NCBI RefSeq assembly: GCF_017591435.1
Contig: NC_059285.1
Location: forward strand, 25,863,372 to 25,927,371
Source: Portunus trituberculatus
Lineage: Eukaryota; Arthropoda; Malacostraca; Decapoda; Portunidae
DNA: 64,000 nucleotides
Direction of reading: 5' to 3'
The notes below the pieces were generated by a model. That model had not been told where the DNA came from. It made no database searches and saw only the letters and a program-made list of their open reading frames with translations. The stretch's first letter is position 1, and each line of letters opens with the position of its first letter. Shown here piece by piece: positions 22,860-40,029 of the stretch. The translations under genes were made by a program, and so were the position numbers.

Positions 22860-23707
22860 AGCTTCACCTCCTCCAGGAAGCAGCCAAAACAGACCTGGTT
22901 GATGTTTTCCTTCTACAGGAAACACTTACCACAGAAGACCGTCAGCTTCGTCTCAGGAGATACAACACCTACAGCATCCCCCGAATACCAGGACGCTCAC
23001 AGGGATGTGCCATTCTCGTGAAAGACACAATTCACTGCAGTCCCGTTGAGGACCCAGCGTCCTGCGGAGAAGGAGTCGAGGTCTTGGCTGTCTCCCTCAC
23101 CCTACAGGAATCATCATTGCAGATCTACAACGTCTACAAATCACCAGACAAGCAACTGAACCTCGAGGAAGTCTTGGAACAGGCATCCATCACACCAACC
23201 TACATCGGCGGTGATTTCAACGCACACCACCCCATACTAGGATCCAGACTAAACACCAACAGGGATGGTCGCCACATCGCTGTCACATTGAGCGAGACCC
23301 CAGGTGTTGAGCTCCTCAACAACAGCACGGCCACACACATGAGGGGAGGAGTACTCGATCTCTCTTTCATCTCTTCCACAATCCGGCAAGTCTGCTCATG
23401 GGGCTTTCATCCCACCCTGGCAAGTGATCATTTTGCCATCTTGTGTGACATAGGACTCGACAAGCTTCCGCCACCGCCGCTGCCTCCAATCAGATGGAAC
23501 ACCAAAAAAGCAGACTGGCTGCTTTTCGCCTCGCATCTCAGCAACAACCCCAGTCTTCGGATCCAGCCACCCTCAGACATCAACCAACACGAGGAGGCTG
23601 TCACAGCTGCCTTCCGTGCTGCCGCAAAGGAGCCATCCCTACAACCAAAAGACCCTCGAAAACCTTCAAGGATTACTGGTTTCGAGACGAAAGAGTCAAG
23701 GAAATGA
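22780..23707 (+). pseudogene. I-B APE endonuclease
   Basis: In the frame that overlaps the gag tail: LRILQWNIQGAKLK, VFLLQETLT (catalytic Glu), GGDFNAHHPILG, GGVLDLSFI and LASDHFAIL (catalytic Asp-His). All the usual catalytic residues of the apurinic-type nuclease are present. The frame ends at 23707; the connecting region to RT continues in the next frame from about 23680. Confidence 0.85.
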
Positions 23708-24765
23708 ATGCCAGACTCAATGCCACTCGGAAACTATTCAGACGTAACCCCACATCAGAGAACAGGAACCTTCTTGCCTCCGTTGTCAGCCATGCCTTGG
23801 AGGTCAAAGCCGAAGTAAGGGATGAAAAATGGATGGAGTGGTGCCAATCCCTTGATTCTCACTCGTCCTTGGGGACAATGTGGAAAAAGCTGCGCTCTAT
23901 TCGCAATCAGGGTCCACCTCCACCGCCTTCCCACCCTGATCCGCAGGCCGAGGCAGAGCGCCTTGCTGAAAAGTTCGCCAGCCGCACCAAGTCCACCAAT
24001 CTTCCTGCTGAAACAAGAGAAAAGCTACAGAACCTCCACCCCAGGCGACTACTCACCATCAACGCAGCCTGCACAGAAGACGCTCCCACAGACACACCAT
24101 TCACACGACAAGAGCTCCAGAATGCTCTCAAGACAGGAGGAGACACATCCCCGGGTGCGGACGGAATTACTCATTCCATGGTCCGCCACGCAGGTTCCGA
24201 TGGTCACCGGGCATTGCTGACACTCTTCAATGCCTCACTCCAGGAAGGGAAGCTTCCCTCTACCTGGAAAGAAGCTACCATCATCCCCATCCCGAAACCA
24301 AAGGAAGCTGGCGCCTACCGCCCCATCTCCCTTCTGTCCTGTGTGTCCAAGACCATGGAAAGGATGGTCCTGCACCGCCTACAGTGGACCACAGGGCCAC
24401 TCCATCCTGCAGTTCATGCCTACACCAAAGGCACGGGCACCGCAGAATGTCTTGCGACTCTCCTGGCCGCGACTGGACAGGGGAAAAGCACGGCTGTCTT
24501 TCTCGACCTTGAGAAGGCATTTGAACTGGCAGACGAGTCCGTTATCCTTGCTCTCCTAGCGGCAAAGGGTGTTAAGGGCCACCTACTGCGCTGGATCCAA
24601 GACTATCTCTCCGACAGAAAAGCCTCAGTCCGTTTTCAAGGCAAAACGTCCACCCTGCACCTTCATGAACACGGGACTCCACAGGGAAGCGTGATAAGCC
24701 CTTACCTTTTCAACACTCTTGTGGAGGCTCTTTTACACCTCCCCTACCCAGAGACTGCAAGATAA
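23680..24765 (+). pseudogene. I-B reverse transcriptase, N-terminal and finger-palm part
   Basis: Frame visible from 23494 but real from about 23680. Contains PGADGITHSMV, IPIPKPKEAGAYRPISLLS, VFLDLEKAFE (first catalytic Asp) and HGTPQGSVISPYLFN. It stops at 24765 just before the YADD site. The next frame (24766 onward) reads ITYADDITLI, so one base has been gained or lost in the short stretch near 24762. Confidence 0.85.
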
Positions 24766-26494
24766 TTACCTATGCTGACGACATCACCCTCATCTGCACC
24801 GGTCCCAATCATCGTTCACAGAGCCAGCGCTGCCTTACTCTTCTCGATGTCAAGTGTCGTGAGCTTGGTCTCAAGCTCAACTTAAACAAATCAAAGGCCA
24901 TGGCATTCGGAGGAGCAATCCCTGATGCCCCTCTTACCACTGGAATCGCGCAGGTGGGTTGGGTCGAGAGCCACCAATACCTCGGCGTGTGGATAGACAG
25001 GCACCTCACCCTCCGAAAACAGGTGGAAACACTCAAAGACAGGATGCTCTCCAGAACCAACATCCTGAAGGCCATCGCCAGTAACGCCTGTGGAGCCAGC
25101 TTCCGGGTGAAGCGCTCGTTTTTTACACACGCCATAAGGTCGTTGGTGGACTACTCTGCCCCCTGTCTCACTGCAGCTTCCCAGCCCTCATTGAAACACT
25201 CGATAAGGCACAGAATCAGGCTCTCAGGGTCATTCTGTCTGCCCCACGCTGGACCAAAGTTCTCAATCTGCGGATGGAAGCCCAGCTGGTGGCAATCAAG
25301 CACCGAATCCCCCAGCTTTCTGCCACCCTCATCGGCAAAATGGCTGCTTCTGCACGTCCCTACATCGCTCCAGGAAAGGTCTTCTCCACTCTCGGACAAG
25401 ACCCTCACCTCTTCCGTCACACATGGGCCAGGGGCTCAGCAGCAGCTGTGACATCATGTGGAGTTGCAGACACCATCAGAGATAAAGGGCAAGACAGCCC
25501 CCACCCGGACTATACACCAGCGCCTCCATGGAGTCCCCCTTTAACCATCTCAAGTGACTGGCTTTCCTTACCGAAGTCGTCCCTTCACCCTGCTGCCCTT
25601 AAGGCGGAGGCTCTCGGCCACCTAACACCTCTAACACACACACACGACACCATCATATACACGGATGGCTCTGTAGATCAGGCCTCGGGAGCTGCGGGAG
25701 CGGCCCTCGTCACCGAAGGCACTACACTCCAGTGGCGTCTCTCTAGTGGCGCCTCCTCGACCCAAGCGGAACTCGCAGCCATCAAAGGAGCCCTCCAACA
25801 CCTACACACCACCACGGCACACAGCGCCCTTATCGCCACGGACTCCATGGCTGCCCTGCAAGCACTCCGTAACCCGTGGCCACAAGACAACGTGCGGCTG
25901 CTCACGAGCATCCATCACCTCGCCACGACCCTGTGTGGGAGGGCAAGGAGGATCACTCTCACATGGATTCCGGGCCATGCGGGTATACGTGGGAATGATC
26001 TTGCTGATGCTGCAGCTAAAGCCGCCACCACCATCGCAGACCCGGAAATCACTATCTCACCCAGCATGGCACAAGTCAAACGCACAATCAGAGCCAACAC
26101 ATTACGTCTCCATAAAACACTCACGAAGAAGAAGCCGCCCGGGGCTCACCCTCTGCAATCTGGTACGCCAGAGCCACTGATTATAAACCAACAGCACTTC
26201 CACCACACACATCCTAAAGTCAGGGCTGATGTTCACAGACTTCGCCTTGGCTACCCTTGCCTATCAGCCCTGCAAGGACAGGTTCCACTCGCCTGCCAAC
26301 ACTGCGAAGCCCGAACATCACACCCACTTCTCCACTACCTGCTTGAATGCCCTGCCACTCTATGTCTCAGAACACCAAGTCACCAATACCCGGACATTGA
26401 AGATGATGATGCGGAGGAAGCTGCAGCACTCCTTGTTGCAGCAACACCGGCAAACATTCTGGCCAATGTGGTCGCAGATGCTCCACCACCTTAA
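24766..26494 (+). pseudogene. I-B RT palm/thumb end and RNase H
   Basis: YADD (24772-24783) and the thumb region (SHQYLGVWIDRHLTL) read to about 25195, where the frame changes. The frame from 25200 to 26494 then holds the connection and a complete RNase H: IYTDGSVD, QAELAAIKGAL, IATDSMAAL and WIPGHAGIRGNDLADAAA give the Asp-Glu-Asp and His-Asp residues. A short Cys-His tail (CQHCEARTSHPLLHYLLEC) follows, as in I-A. Confidence 0.85.
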
Positions 26495-26534
26495 GGCGCC
26501 TTGTCGTTTGGGTAGCCTGCTGTTTTGTTACGTT

Positions 26535-26568
<34 letters not shown>

Positions 26569-26571
<3 letters not shown>

Positions 26572-26684
26572 TGTGAGTCTTGTCCATCGGACAAGTCTCT
26601 AACTCCTCTATTCACTTGCCATTTACACTCTAGAGGGCTCTACATAGCCCTGCTGGAATACCAGCAAAAATAAAACAACAACAA
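26569..26684 (+). other. Unassigned tail-like sequence ending in CAA repeats
   Basis: 116 bp between the I-B poly-A and the H2B remnant. It contains GAGGGCTCTACATAGCCCT (a small palindrome) and ends AAAAATAAAACAACAACAAC. It looks like the 3' end of a short retroposed element, but no other copy is visible in the window. Confidence 0.3.
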
Positions 26685-26906
26685 CTCGGCAGCGATGCGC
26701 TCGAAAATGTCGTTCACGAAAGAGTTCATGATTGACATAGCCTTGGAGGACACGCCAGTGTCGGGGTGGACCTGCTTGAGCACCTTGTAGATGTAGATGG
26801 AGTAGCTTTCCTTCCTCCTCCGCTTCTTCTTCTTGTCCCCTTTGGCTATGGCCTTCTGAGCCTTGCCAGCCTTCTTGGCAGCCTTTCCTGATGCTTTGGG
26901 AGGCAT
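26685..26906 (-). pseudogene. Histone H2B, 3'-truncated
   Basis: Starts MPPKASGKAAKKAGKAQ, with the basic N-terminal tail (DKKKKRRRKESYSIYIYKVL) and the start of the histone fold (VHPDTGVSSKAMSIMNSF, VNDIFERIAAE). After codon 74 the sequence turns into the CAA-rich element, which replaces the last 50 or so residues (third helix, alpha-C and the stop region). H2B pairs with H2A in nucleosomes; without helix 3 this protein could not fold. Most residues are canonical, so the break is recent or the assembly joins two loci here. No H2A is seen upstream. Confidence 0.92.
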
Positions 26907-27190
26907 GGTAGTAACGGCGTCGTTCAACTTGCGAAGAGTTGTGTTGTGTTGCACAGTAACAGTAACAGTAAGGGTGGGATAGATAGTGGGGGGGAAATAA
27001 GAGATGAGTGGAAGAAAATAGTGGGGGTGAAAAGAGAAGAAATATAGTAGTAGGGAGTAAAGTTGGCGGGCGAACCGCCTTGCTGATCATTCAATGTGTT
27101 TACTGTCTTAGCCAATCAGCTGTCGGGGTTGCTCAGCGCTGTCTGATCTTGAGTAGGGAGCGGAGTTGAAGCTTGAGGTGTTTTGCATCT
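26907..27190 (-). promoter_or_regulatory. Probable H2B 5' UTR and promoter region
   Basis: On the minus strand a CCAAT box in reverse (GCTGATTGGCTAAGAC, around 27106-27120) lies about 200 bases before the start codon, a usual arrangement in histone promoters. I see no clear TATA. Further upstream the sequence changes to the 3' side of an RT fragment, so the promoter may be cut. Confidence 0.45.
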
Positions 27191-27249
27191 TCATTTTATA
27201 AGTTTATTGTAAGTTTATTTGGGATAATTTTTCTGGGTTGTTGGTGTTG

Positions 27250-28090
27250 TTAAGTGTAAATAGGAACTGGTGGTTCGTTTGAAAGGTTTTTTATAGGTTT
27301 TCTGAACCATGGGTGATCTTTATTGTGTTCGTGTTCTTGTATGATATTGTTGAATGTGGTGTCTCTGAGTGTGTGTGTAAGTGTGTGTAGTGTTTTGTTT
27401 CCTCTGTTGAACAGTGTGATGTTGATGGGTGTTATATTGGCAAGTGTGTGCAGCTCTTCGGTGGTGTGACTGTATGGGTGCCTGATATCGAAAGCAAATC
27501 GGAGTGCTTTGTTTTGTTTCTTTTGTAATTTATTTACTTGGAATTTAGATAGTGCGTTGAGGGCGTAAGCAGGATATGTTAGAATTGGGAGCACGCACGC
27601 TTTTACTAGGTGTAGCTTTATGTTGTTGTTCAGTGTTTGAAAACGTCTTATGGTGTTGATGGCTGTCTGGGCTTTTCTTGTTATTTCATGGACATGTTTC
27701 GCGTAACCGCTTCTACCAAGCGTGAGTCCTAATACTTTTGCCTCTGATGCATATGGTATGTTGTTTCCATTTATGTTAACTGGTTTTAGATTTTTTGATG
27801 CTATGGGGAGGAGTGTGAATTTCTGCGTGTTTGTTTTAATTTTCCATTTATGTTCAAAGGTGTTGATGTTTTTAATTTCTTTTTCAATACTTTTGGCAAA
27901 CATGTTCTTGGACTTCCCGGCGTATGTGATAAATCATGTTATGTCGTCTGCGTATATAATGGGTGTGCTGTCTGTGATAGGTGTAGGTTTGTCGTGTGTA
28001 TAGTGTGTATAGAGTAGGCGAGATTGAGCTTCCTTGAGGTACCCCGCTGAGTAGTTGGAATTGTGGGCCTGTGTAGCTGTGTAGAGATAT
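27250..28090 (-). pseudogene. Jockey/Nimb-like RT, 5'-truncated 3' end
   Basis: Minus-strand fragment beginning with the SGVPQGS-like turn (about 28030-28050), IIYADDIT (27943-27960) after a frame change, and then an intact 217-codon frame to the stop at 27250. The C-terminal half matches the element at 43344-44142 in layout: an EAKVLGLTLGRSGY block, IKLHLVKACVLPILTYP, LQKKQNKALRFAF and a final WFRKPIKN-type motif. The 5' truncation is typical of incomplete reverse transcription. The 3' tail lies between 27249 and 27170 and has no clear poly-A. Confidence 0.85.
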
Positions 28091-28360
28091 GGCTGTTGTG
28101 CGATTGTCAAAAGCTACACATAATTTTTAAGTAGCGATGGCATGCCGGTGTTATTTATTTTGAATTTTAATCCCTTTTGTAAAGCTGGGTCCACACTTGT
28201 TGCATTTACACGTATCGTATCATCGTTGCGTATCGCATGGTGATACGCAACGATGATACGATACGGTGCGACAGTGTATATTGTACCCGTTGCGTATCCG
28301 CGTGTCGTATCATCGTTCCGTGATGCAACAGTATCATCCAGTTTCTTCCTGACAGTACCC

Positions 28361-32394
<4,034 letters not shown>

Positions 32395-32433
32395 TTTTCT
32401 AGTACCTAGATAGTTCTTCACACTAAAAAGGTG

Positions 32434-32437
<4 letters not shown>

Positions 32438-32521
<84 letters not shown>

Positions 32522-32522
32522 T
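32438..32522 (+). repeat. (TA)n microsatellite
   Basis: TA tract upstream of the MADF start codon on the minus strand; it lies where a promoter would be. Confidence 0.95.
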
Positions 32523-32807
32523 GAAACACAATCACACACGAGCTACAACTGTACTCCTGGCTATCCTCTACAAGACTGAGCTTGCAACGGAGTCACGGGA
32601 CGATGCAACGCTCCCCGTCCACATGAAGGTAGATGCGTTGCGTATCATTCCTTTGATGTGACGGCAAAAGACCGACAAATGATGGATCGAGCCCGTTGCG
32701 TATCTTTGTATCATATTTTGATACGCAACGGTGCAACGCTCTCCCGTCCACACTGCAACGCAACGATGATACGATACGTGTAAATGCAACAAGTGTGGAC
32801 CCAGCTT

Positions 32808-33307
32808 NNNNNNNNNNNNNNNNNNNNNNNNNNNNNNNNNNNNNNNNNNNNNNNNNNNNNNNNNNNNNNNNNNNNNNNNNNNNNNNNNNNNNNNNNNNNN
32901 NNNNNNNNNNNNNNNNNNNNNNNNNNNNNNNNNNNNNNNNNNNNNNNNNNNNNNNNNNNNNNNNNNNNNNNNNNNNNNNNNNNNNNNNNNNNNNNNNNNN
33001 NNNNNNNNNNNNNNNNNNNNNNNNNNNNNNNNNNNNNNNNNNNNNNNNNNNNNNNNNNNNNNNNNNNNNNNNNNNNNNNNNNNNNNNNNNNNNNNNNNNN
33101 NNNNNNNNNNNNNNNNNNNNNNNNNNNNNNNNNNNNNNNNNNNNNNNNNNNNNNNNNNNNNNNNNNNNNNNNNNNNNNNNNNNNNNNNNNNNNNNNNNNN
33201 NNNNNNNNNNNNNNNNNNNNNNNNNNNNNNNNNNNNNNNNNNNNNNNNNNNNNNNNNNNNNNNNNNNNNNNNNNNNNNNNNNNNNNNNNNNNNNNNNNNN
33301 NNNNNNN
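32808..33307. other. Assembly gap, 500 N
   Basis: Exactly 500 N, a usual placeholder size. It cuts directly after the Harbinger right end and inside the Gypsy U1 leader. Confidence 0.99.
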
Positions 33308-34332
33308 TGGATAACACTTATTACACACCTGCCTATGTGCAAAAACTAGAGATAAGTGCTATCGGTGAACACGCCTTTCTACCTGGTTTCCTGTTCTACC
33401 ACTGCTATGCGATACCAATGAAAGTCACGAAGCACGTTTAACCCAAAAGGAACCACTTGATCGCACAAAGGTAAATTTAAACCACACGCAGAGTAAGTCA
33501 CAAAAAAAAAACACATCAGAGTCACAACACCACAGAAACACAAGCAATCACAGAAAAAAAGAATCACTGGAAAAATGGAACACTGAACATGGGTTATAAT
33601 GGTCCTGTCACGGTCGCCAATTGTTACGTTCACCGGTTAAACTGGTAAGATTGGCATCGGAGAGCCGGTGAACAATAACAATAAAAAAAAAAACACTGCA
33701 GGTTCAACTGGTGAGGAAATGCAAAAGGGGTCACTTTAAAAGCTATTTTAATAACCCATAATGAAATTGACACATATATAACAAGAAACATGAAACACAG
33801 ATATATAACATGAAACACAGGAAAATGACATACACATATACATATAACACAGTAATAAATACAACAATAAAGAACCCAACTTAATACCTAACAATAATCC
33901 TAATCCTATATAGAGGCAATGTGGAAAACACGGACGAGGGGAAGTGATACTTATGCGGTGTCGCAGTGGTGAAATGCTGGGTGATGGTTGATCCCACGGC
34001 AGAACCAAGAGGCGTTGTGTTCACTGGTTGAGGCTTGGATCTCAACTCCCAATCCAGAAAACCAAGAGCTGGCTCAACACTTTCGGTTGAGTCGAAAGGG
34101 GCCGCGTGAATCCAACTTCGGGACAGTAGCCGGGCTTCATGAAACGGTGACGTGGAAGGTTCACGACACGGTGGCGGGGAAGGTTCACGAGACGGTGGCG
34201 TGGAAGGTTCACGAGACGGTGACGTGGAAGGTTCACGAGACGGTGACGTGGAAGGGGAGGCGGAGAGGTGGCGAACGAGGTAACAAGCGGAGGAGGTGAT
34301 GGTAGTAATGCATGTTACGGGCGGGCCGTAAC

Positions 34333-34333
<1 letters not shown>
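33308..34333 (-). mobile_element. Gypsy-type LTR retrotransposon, U1 copy (leader and LTR)
   Basis: Minus strand. Leader with primer-binding site, then the LTR at 33622-34333; the gag lies in or beyond the N gap. Sequence is closest to U4 (same ACTCCCAATCC-type changes) rather than to copies A and B. Confidence 0.9.
33622..34333 (-). repeat. Gypsy LTR, U1
   Basis: 712 bp with intact TGTTACG start and CGTAACA end. Five units of the 24-bp repeat (34136-34256) instead of three. Bordered outside by (TA)n. Confidence 0.92.

Positions 34334-34422
<89 letters not shown>
34334..34422 (+). repeat. (TA)n microsatellite between Gypsy LTR and TIR element
   Basis: Pure TA. The TA tract on the other side of the TIR element is at 37740-37832, so one TA array appears split. 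Confidence 0.95.
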
Positions 34423-34424
<2 letters not shown>

Positions 34425-34910
34425 GGTGGGTCGTATAAAACTTTTTTGAAATTCAAAATTCCTGGGTGGGAAAAATTTACTTGTGGTGAAAAAATAACTG
34501 TGTAAAAATTTTAAAGTCCTATCTCAAAATCTTGAACTCCCACATCACCTTCAAAGTTTGAGTTTTTAATGAAAATATAGTATTATTGTATAAATTTTTA
34601 AAACATATTTTATGCATGAAACTTTTTATGCCTTGGGTCCTAACGTATGGAATAAAATTTATTAAACTCATATAAAAAGTTTCAACGAATTCCTTTGACA
34701 TTCTGTACTTCCACAATTTGGGTGAATATGTGCAAAAAATGCATTTTTTGTGTTTTTATAGCATTTTTAAAAAAATATTTTAAGTGTGAAAAGTTTAATG
34801 CCTGGGGTCGTATTATGTTAATTAAACTATATTTAAGTCATAAAAAAAGTTTCAACGAGATCACTTATCATTTTTTACTTTCACAATTTAAATGAAATAA
34901 TGTAAAATGT
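34423..34910 (+). repeat. Left terminal inverted repeat, copy 1
   Basis: Contains two diverged tandem subunits of roughly 165 bp. Each has a TTTATGCC/TTAATGCC-type motif, GTTTCAACGA and CTTCCACAATTTG/CTTTCACAATTTA. The beginning of the arm has a separate CAAAATCTTGAACTCC block. Confidence 0.8.
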
Positions 34911-35123
34911 GTCTTTTTATTCTACTATTTAAATATAATCATTAGTTGCTGGTAGTACTTATATGAGTTTAAAATGCGAACTTTTGTGTTCATAACGCAT
35001 TTTATAAGTATGTAAGCTGGTGCTCTGCATGTTTTATCTAAGCTAATTATTATATGAGAATAATGGCTTAAAGAAAACACCCCAGGACTCACCACGTGGA
35101 GGCGACCGGCATAGAGTCCCACC
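34911..35123 (-). other. Inner 3' region of the long-TIR element
   Basis: Between the left arm and the transposase stop codon. It contains GGTTGGGTGGTTGGG-type sequence on the minus strand and AT-rich sequence. No gene. Confidence 0.5.
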
Positions 35124-36123
35124 CTACTCCAACCCAACCACCCAACCATATTGGAGTTTTGATATTACATTAATGACACTTCTGGACTTCAATTTATTCA
35201 TAATGAAGCCATCTCTGTTTTTCACCCCAACCACGGAGGCAGATGCCTCGGTCACAATCTTGATATGGCGTTCCACTGCCTGTGTGTGACATGGAATTGG
35301 TGGAATGATGTCATTGGGAAATTCCTTACTTTTAATCATGGACTTGATTTCATCAGTTTCCATTTGTTTAGTGAATATTGGTTCATGAGTGTTCTTCCAG
35401 TCAATTAATTCTGTATAATTGGTTGCTTGCCTGTTAAGAGTTGGTATTCTGAATGTTCGAACTCGACCAGTAGGACGGCTTTCTTCTCTTATCCTGAGAA
35501 TCCGCCTCCACGCTAGTTCTTTGTAGGACAAATTGTCATCCGTTAGCATTGCAACAAGAATGCTCTCAGAATGAGCCCCAAAAGAGTTTCTTTCTAGTAC
35601 AGGCATGACAATTTCTTGGATATCTTCCTCCATTTGTTGACATTTGCTAATAATCTTGATATTTCTGGTCAGAGGAGAGATCTTGCCGGAGGTCATCACT
35701 CACAGCAATATCTTCTGATGGAATAGCACAAAACTGAACAATTGGGAGGTTTTCACAATTATCAATATTAGCCAGTGCTTTGCCAATAGGTCCTGTGAAC
35801 TGTTGTGGACCACTGGTCTTTCCGTCAAGCTGAACAAGCAAGTGTCTGAGAGGTAATTCATTAGCATGTAATTGGCACACAGCCCAGTGTAATGGTCGTT
35901 TCAAATGTTCCTCCAATCTCTTGATGATTCCAGCCCTCCATCCTGTATTGACATTTGTTCCATCACATCCAATTGCTTCAATGTTTTCAAGATCAATGTG
36001 ATTTTCTTCTGTGAATGATAAAATAGACTTTACAATATCCCTTGCACTCCCGCTGTTTGGTACTATATGCCCTAAATATATGTTGCCTGGTTCAGCGATG
36101 AGGGTCACATGTTCTTCAGTCAC
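35124..36123 (-). pseudogene. Putative transposase part 2, copy 1, internally deleted
   Basis: Reads TEEHVTLIAEPGNIYLGHIV, IEAIGCDGTNVNTGWRAGII (candidate second Asp), LHWAVCQLHANELPLRHLL, then breaks at about 35670, where copy 2 has some 80 more codons. It resumes with ISKCQQMEEDIQEIVMPVLE, WRRILRIREESRPTGRV and PCHTQAVERHIKIVTEASAS (a candidate Glu). The C-terminal motif found in copy 2 (VMPKFDSKCDFKS) is also deleted here. This copy cannot code for the full protein. Confidence 0.75.
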
Positions 36124-37130
36124 TTCTGTCCTTGTTTTTTATTTGATTCCTTGAGCTTTAGAGTCAAATCTTTACGACCATCAAAGTATATACTTTTTAT
36201 GTTGCTGAAATCAATGGAGGCCAAAGCTTCATTCCTGGACTTAGTTCTTGCTCTCATTACTTTGCTTTTATCTATCACCTGCATTTCATTTCCAACAGTG
36301 AGATCGTCAATAATTGCTGAAGCAATTGTCGCTGCAGCTCTGCTGGAAACTCCAACTCTGTCGCAAGCAACGGCAAAGTTTGACAGAGACACATTTCTCT
36401 GCACTTTCTTCATTTCAGTTACACCTTTCTTTTCCTTCATATAATTAGGTAAACTACTTTCAAAGTCAGAGGCGCAGGAATCCTCATTTTCATCTGATGT
36501 TGATGAGGAAGAGAGCATTACTATTTCATCTAGGGATTCAGAATCAACAGGTTTTGGCAAGCACCTCACATAGTCTTTTGATCTACGATCTAAGATTCTG
36601 CGCTTTTTGAGAGATGAAGCTTTGTCAATGGCATGACTGATAAACATTTCACGTGTTGTTCTTTGATCTTGTAGAAAACATTGTTCTTGGTAGGGGATTT
36701 TTCTTTCTGATGTGCAGTTACAGTTATCAAACCTCGAACACTTACATGTAGCTAAATCAAACAGGGTTTCAGATTTGTTCACAAATGATGCTGCATTAGC
36801 TTTGAATTTATCAGTATTGCGGCGCTTGACAGGAACTTTAAGCAAATTTTTATATTGTTGAAAATGCTTCTGGAACACCTCTGTTGCTCTCTGTTTAGAA
36901 ATTGTTGGCAATGAGCTTCGCTCCCATATGCGAAGCACATCATCAATTACTTTTGTGACAAGCCCTTGGGGCTCTTTCTTGCTGACTTTCAAAGTATGAT
37001 GCAAATGCAAATAGTGCTTTAGCACGTCTGCAACTGTTGGAAGAACATCTTCTTTAAGGGATTCAGGCATTCCAAGTAATGGACATTTAGTCTTCGATCG
37101 TGATATGGGCGTTTCTTTCTCAGCAGCCAT
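36120..37130 (-). CDS. Putative transposase part 1 of the long-TIR element
   Basis: An intact 336-codon frame starting MAAEKETPISRSKTKCPLLG. It has a Cys-rich segment (LATCKCSRFDNCNC) that may bind metal, a Ser/Asp/Glu-rich low-complexity stretch (SSSSTSDENEDSCASDFESS) and a C-terminal IKSIYFDGRKDLTLKL motif whose Asp could be the first catalytic residue of a DDE-type nuclease. It stops at a TGA after KKQGQK. The next frame continues the protein in the -1 phase. I do not recognise a named superfamily; it resembles uncharacterised arthropod proteins I associate with repeats. Assignment as transposase rests on being the only coding content between long inverted repeats. Confidence 0.65.
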   Translation of the reverse strand: MAAEKETPISRSKTKCPLLGMPESLKEDVLPTVADVLKHYLHLHHTLKVSKKEPQGLVTKVIDDVLRIWERSSLPTISKQRATEVFQKHFQQYKNLLKVPVKRRNTDKFKANAASFVNKSETLFDLATCKCSRFDNCNCTSERKIPYQEQCFLQDQRTTREMFISHAIDKASSLKKRRILDRRSKDYVRCLPKPVDSESLDEIVMLSSSSTSDENEDSCASDFESSLPNYMKEKKGVTEMKKVQRNVSLSNFAVACDRVGVSSRAAATIASAIIDDLTVGNEMQVIDKSKVMRARTKSRNEALASIDFSNIKSIYFDGRKDLTLKLKESNKKQGQK

Positions 37131-37264
37131 ATTGTAGTTGAAATCGGTTGCTTCAGTAACACACTAAGGCAGACCTCACACCACGACAGCTAGCGGAACA
37201 CTGAGGGAGTGAGATGACAGACTGAGGGTAACTCACTCACTTAGGCAGTAGGCTACTTCTTCAC

Positions 37265-39333
<2,069 letters not shown>

Positions 39334-40029
39334 TCAGATTCGGAGAGACTCGTCAACTGGCAGCCGCAGCGACAACACCTCCTCTCTTCGCTCTCTACTA
39401 CGGACCACAACCACGCGCTCCCAAACCCAAGCGCTCTTCCCAGCCCGCTCTCTGACTGGCTGAGGGTTGTAGCTCGCTTACACACACTCCAACCGGCCGA
39501 GTCTGGAAACTGGTACCTTAGCGACCAAGTTGACAGATAAGGCTACGGTACAAGAAATAGAGCACTGGTCAGCTGCCTGGCATTTCTGCTAAAGTCCTGC
39601 ATCAGGGGGACTCCCACTTGGGGGTTCTGCCCAGGCAATAAGCCCTGTGTTCCGGGGACTCCCTCAGGGTTGAGTCCCGCCCAGGCACCTTTCTCCTCCT
39701 ACTAATTCCTTCTCTTTTCGCCTTTAGTGTCCTCCAGGTGGTGAAGGTGAACCCTGCGGCTTGCACAAGGGGGGCACCTAGTGTGCTGCCTTAAGCCACC
39801 TGGATCAAGGTCAGGCAAAAGCTTGGTTAGGATCAGGCGCAGTTCAGGCCGGTTACGACAGCTGTTAGCAGCTGGGCTGGTAAACTGAACTGCTTAGGCA
39901 GGCTTCTCTTTACCATCTTTCCCTAGCTGTGTCGTCTGTTGGGCCTAGGCCCCCTTTTAGGATTATTTATTTTTGTGTACATGTACTTTCTACCTTGCAT
40001 TTATTCTTGCTGTTGAAACATGAGACACA
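39334..40029 (+). other. Region upstream of the Jockey/Nimb-like ORF1, probable 5' UTR
   Basis: No supported frame. A motif pair (GGGACTCCC, then GGGTTCTGCCCAGGCA) occurs twice at about 39608-39690, suggesting a small tandem duplication. The last part is pyrimidine-rich and leads to the ORF1 start at 40030. The element's true 5' end cannot be fixed from one copy. Confidence 0.45.

Larger units (their letters stand above)
20408..26568 (+). mobile_element. I-like non-LTR retrotransposon I-B, near full length
   Basis: About 6.2 kb: 5' UTR (20408-21045), gag-like ORF1 with three zinc knuckles, endonuclease, RT, RNase H, short 3' UTR and a 30-nt poly-A (26539-26568). Sequence is GC-richer than its surroundings. 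The 5' UTR shares blocks with I-A (CAGAACTCCTGAAGCAGAGG and the following GCAGCCTGCGATG). Several one-base frame changes (about 21430, 22850, 23690, 24765, 25195) break the coding region. Its order and RNase H place it with I-A in the I supergroup. Confidence 0.9.

Noticed and set aside
26685..26906. Reading H2B as an intact gene continuing to 26640
   Set aside because: After codon 74 the residues are Leu/Phe/Tyr from a CAA-rich sequence and do not match histone helix 3.
32568..33349. Frames running across N
   Set aside because: Translated gap; also at 44850-45610 and 55477-56398.
35124..37130. Calling the TIR element a hAT or piggyBac transposon
   Set aside because: Motifs suggest an RNase H-like core, but I see no hAT dimerisation motif I can trust, no TTAA target and no 8-bp duplication because of the TA flanks.
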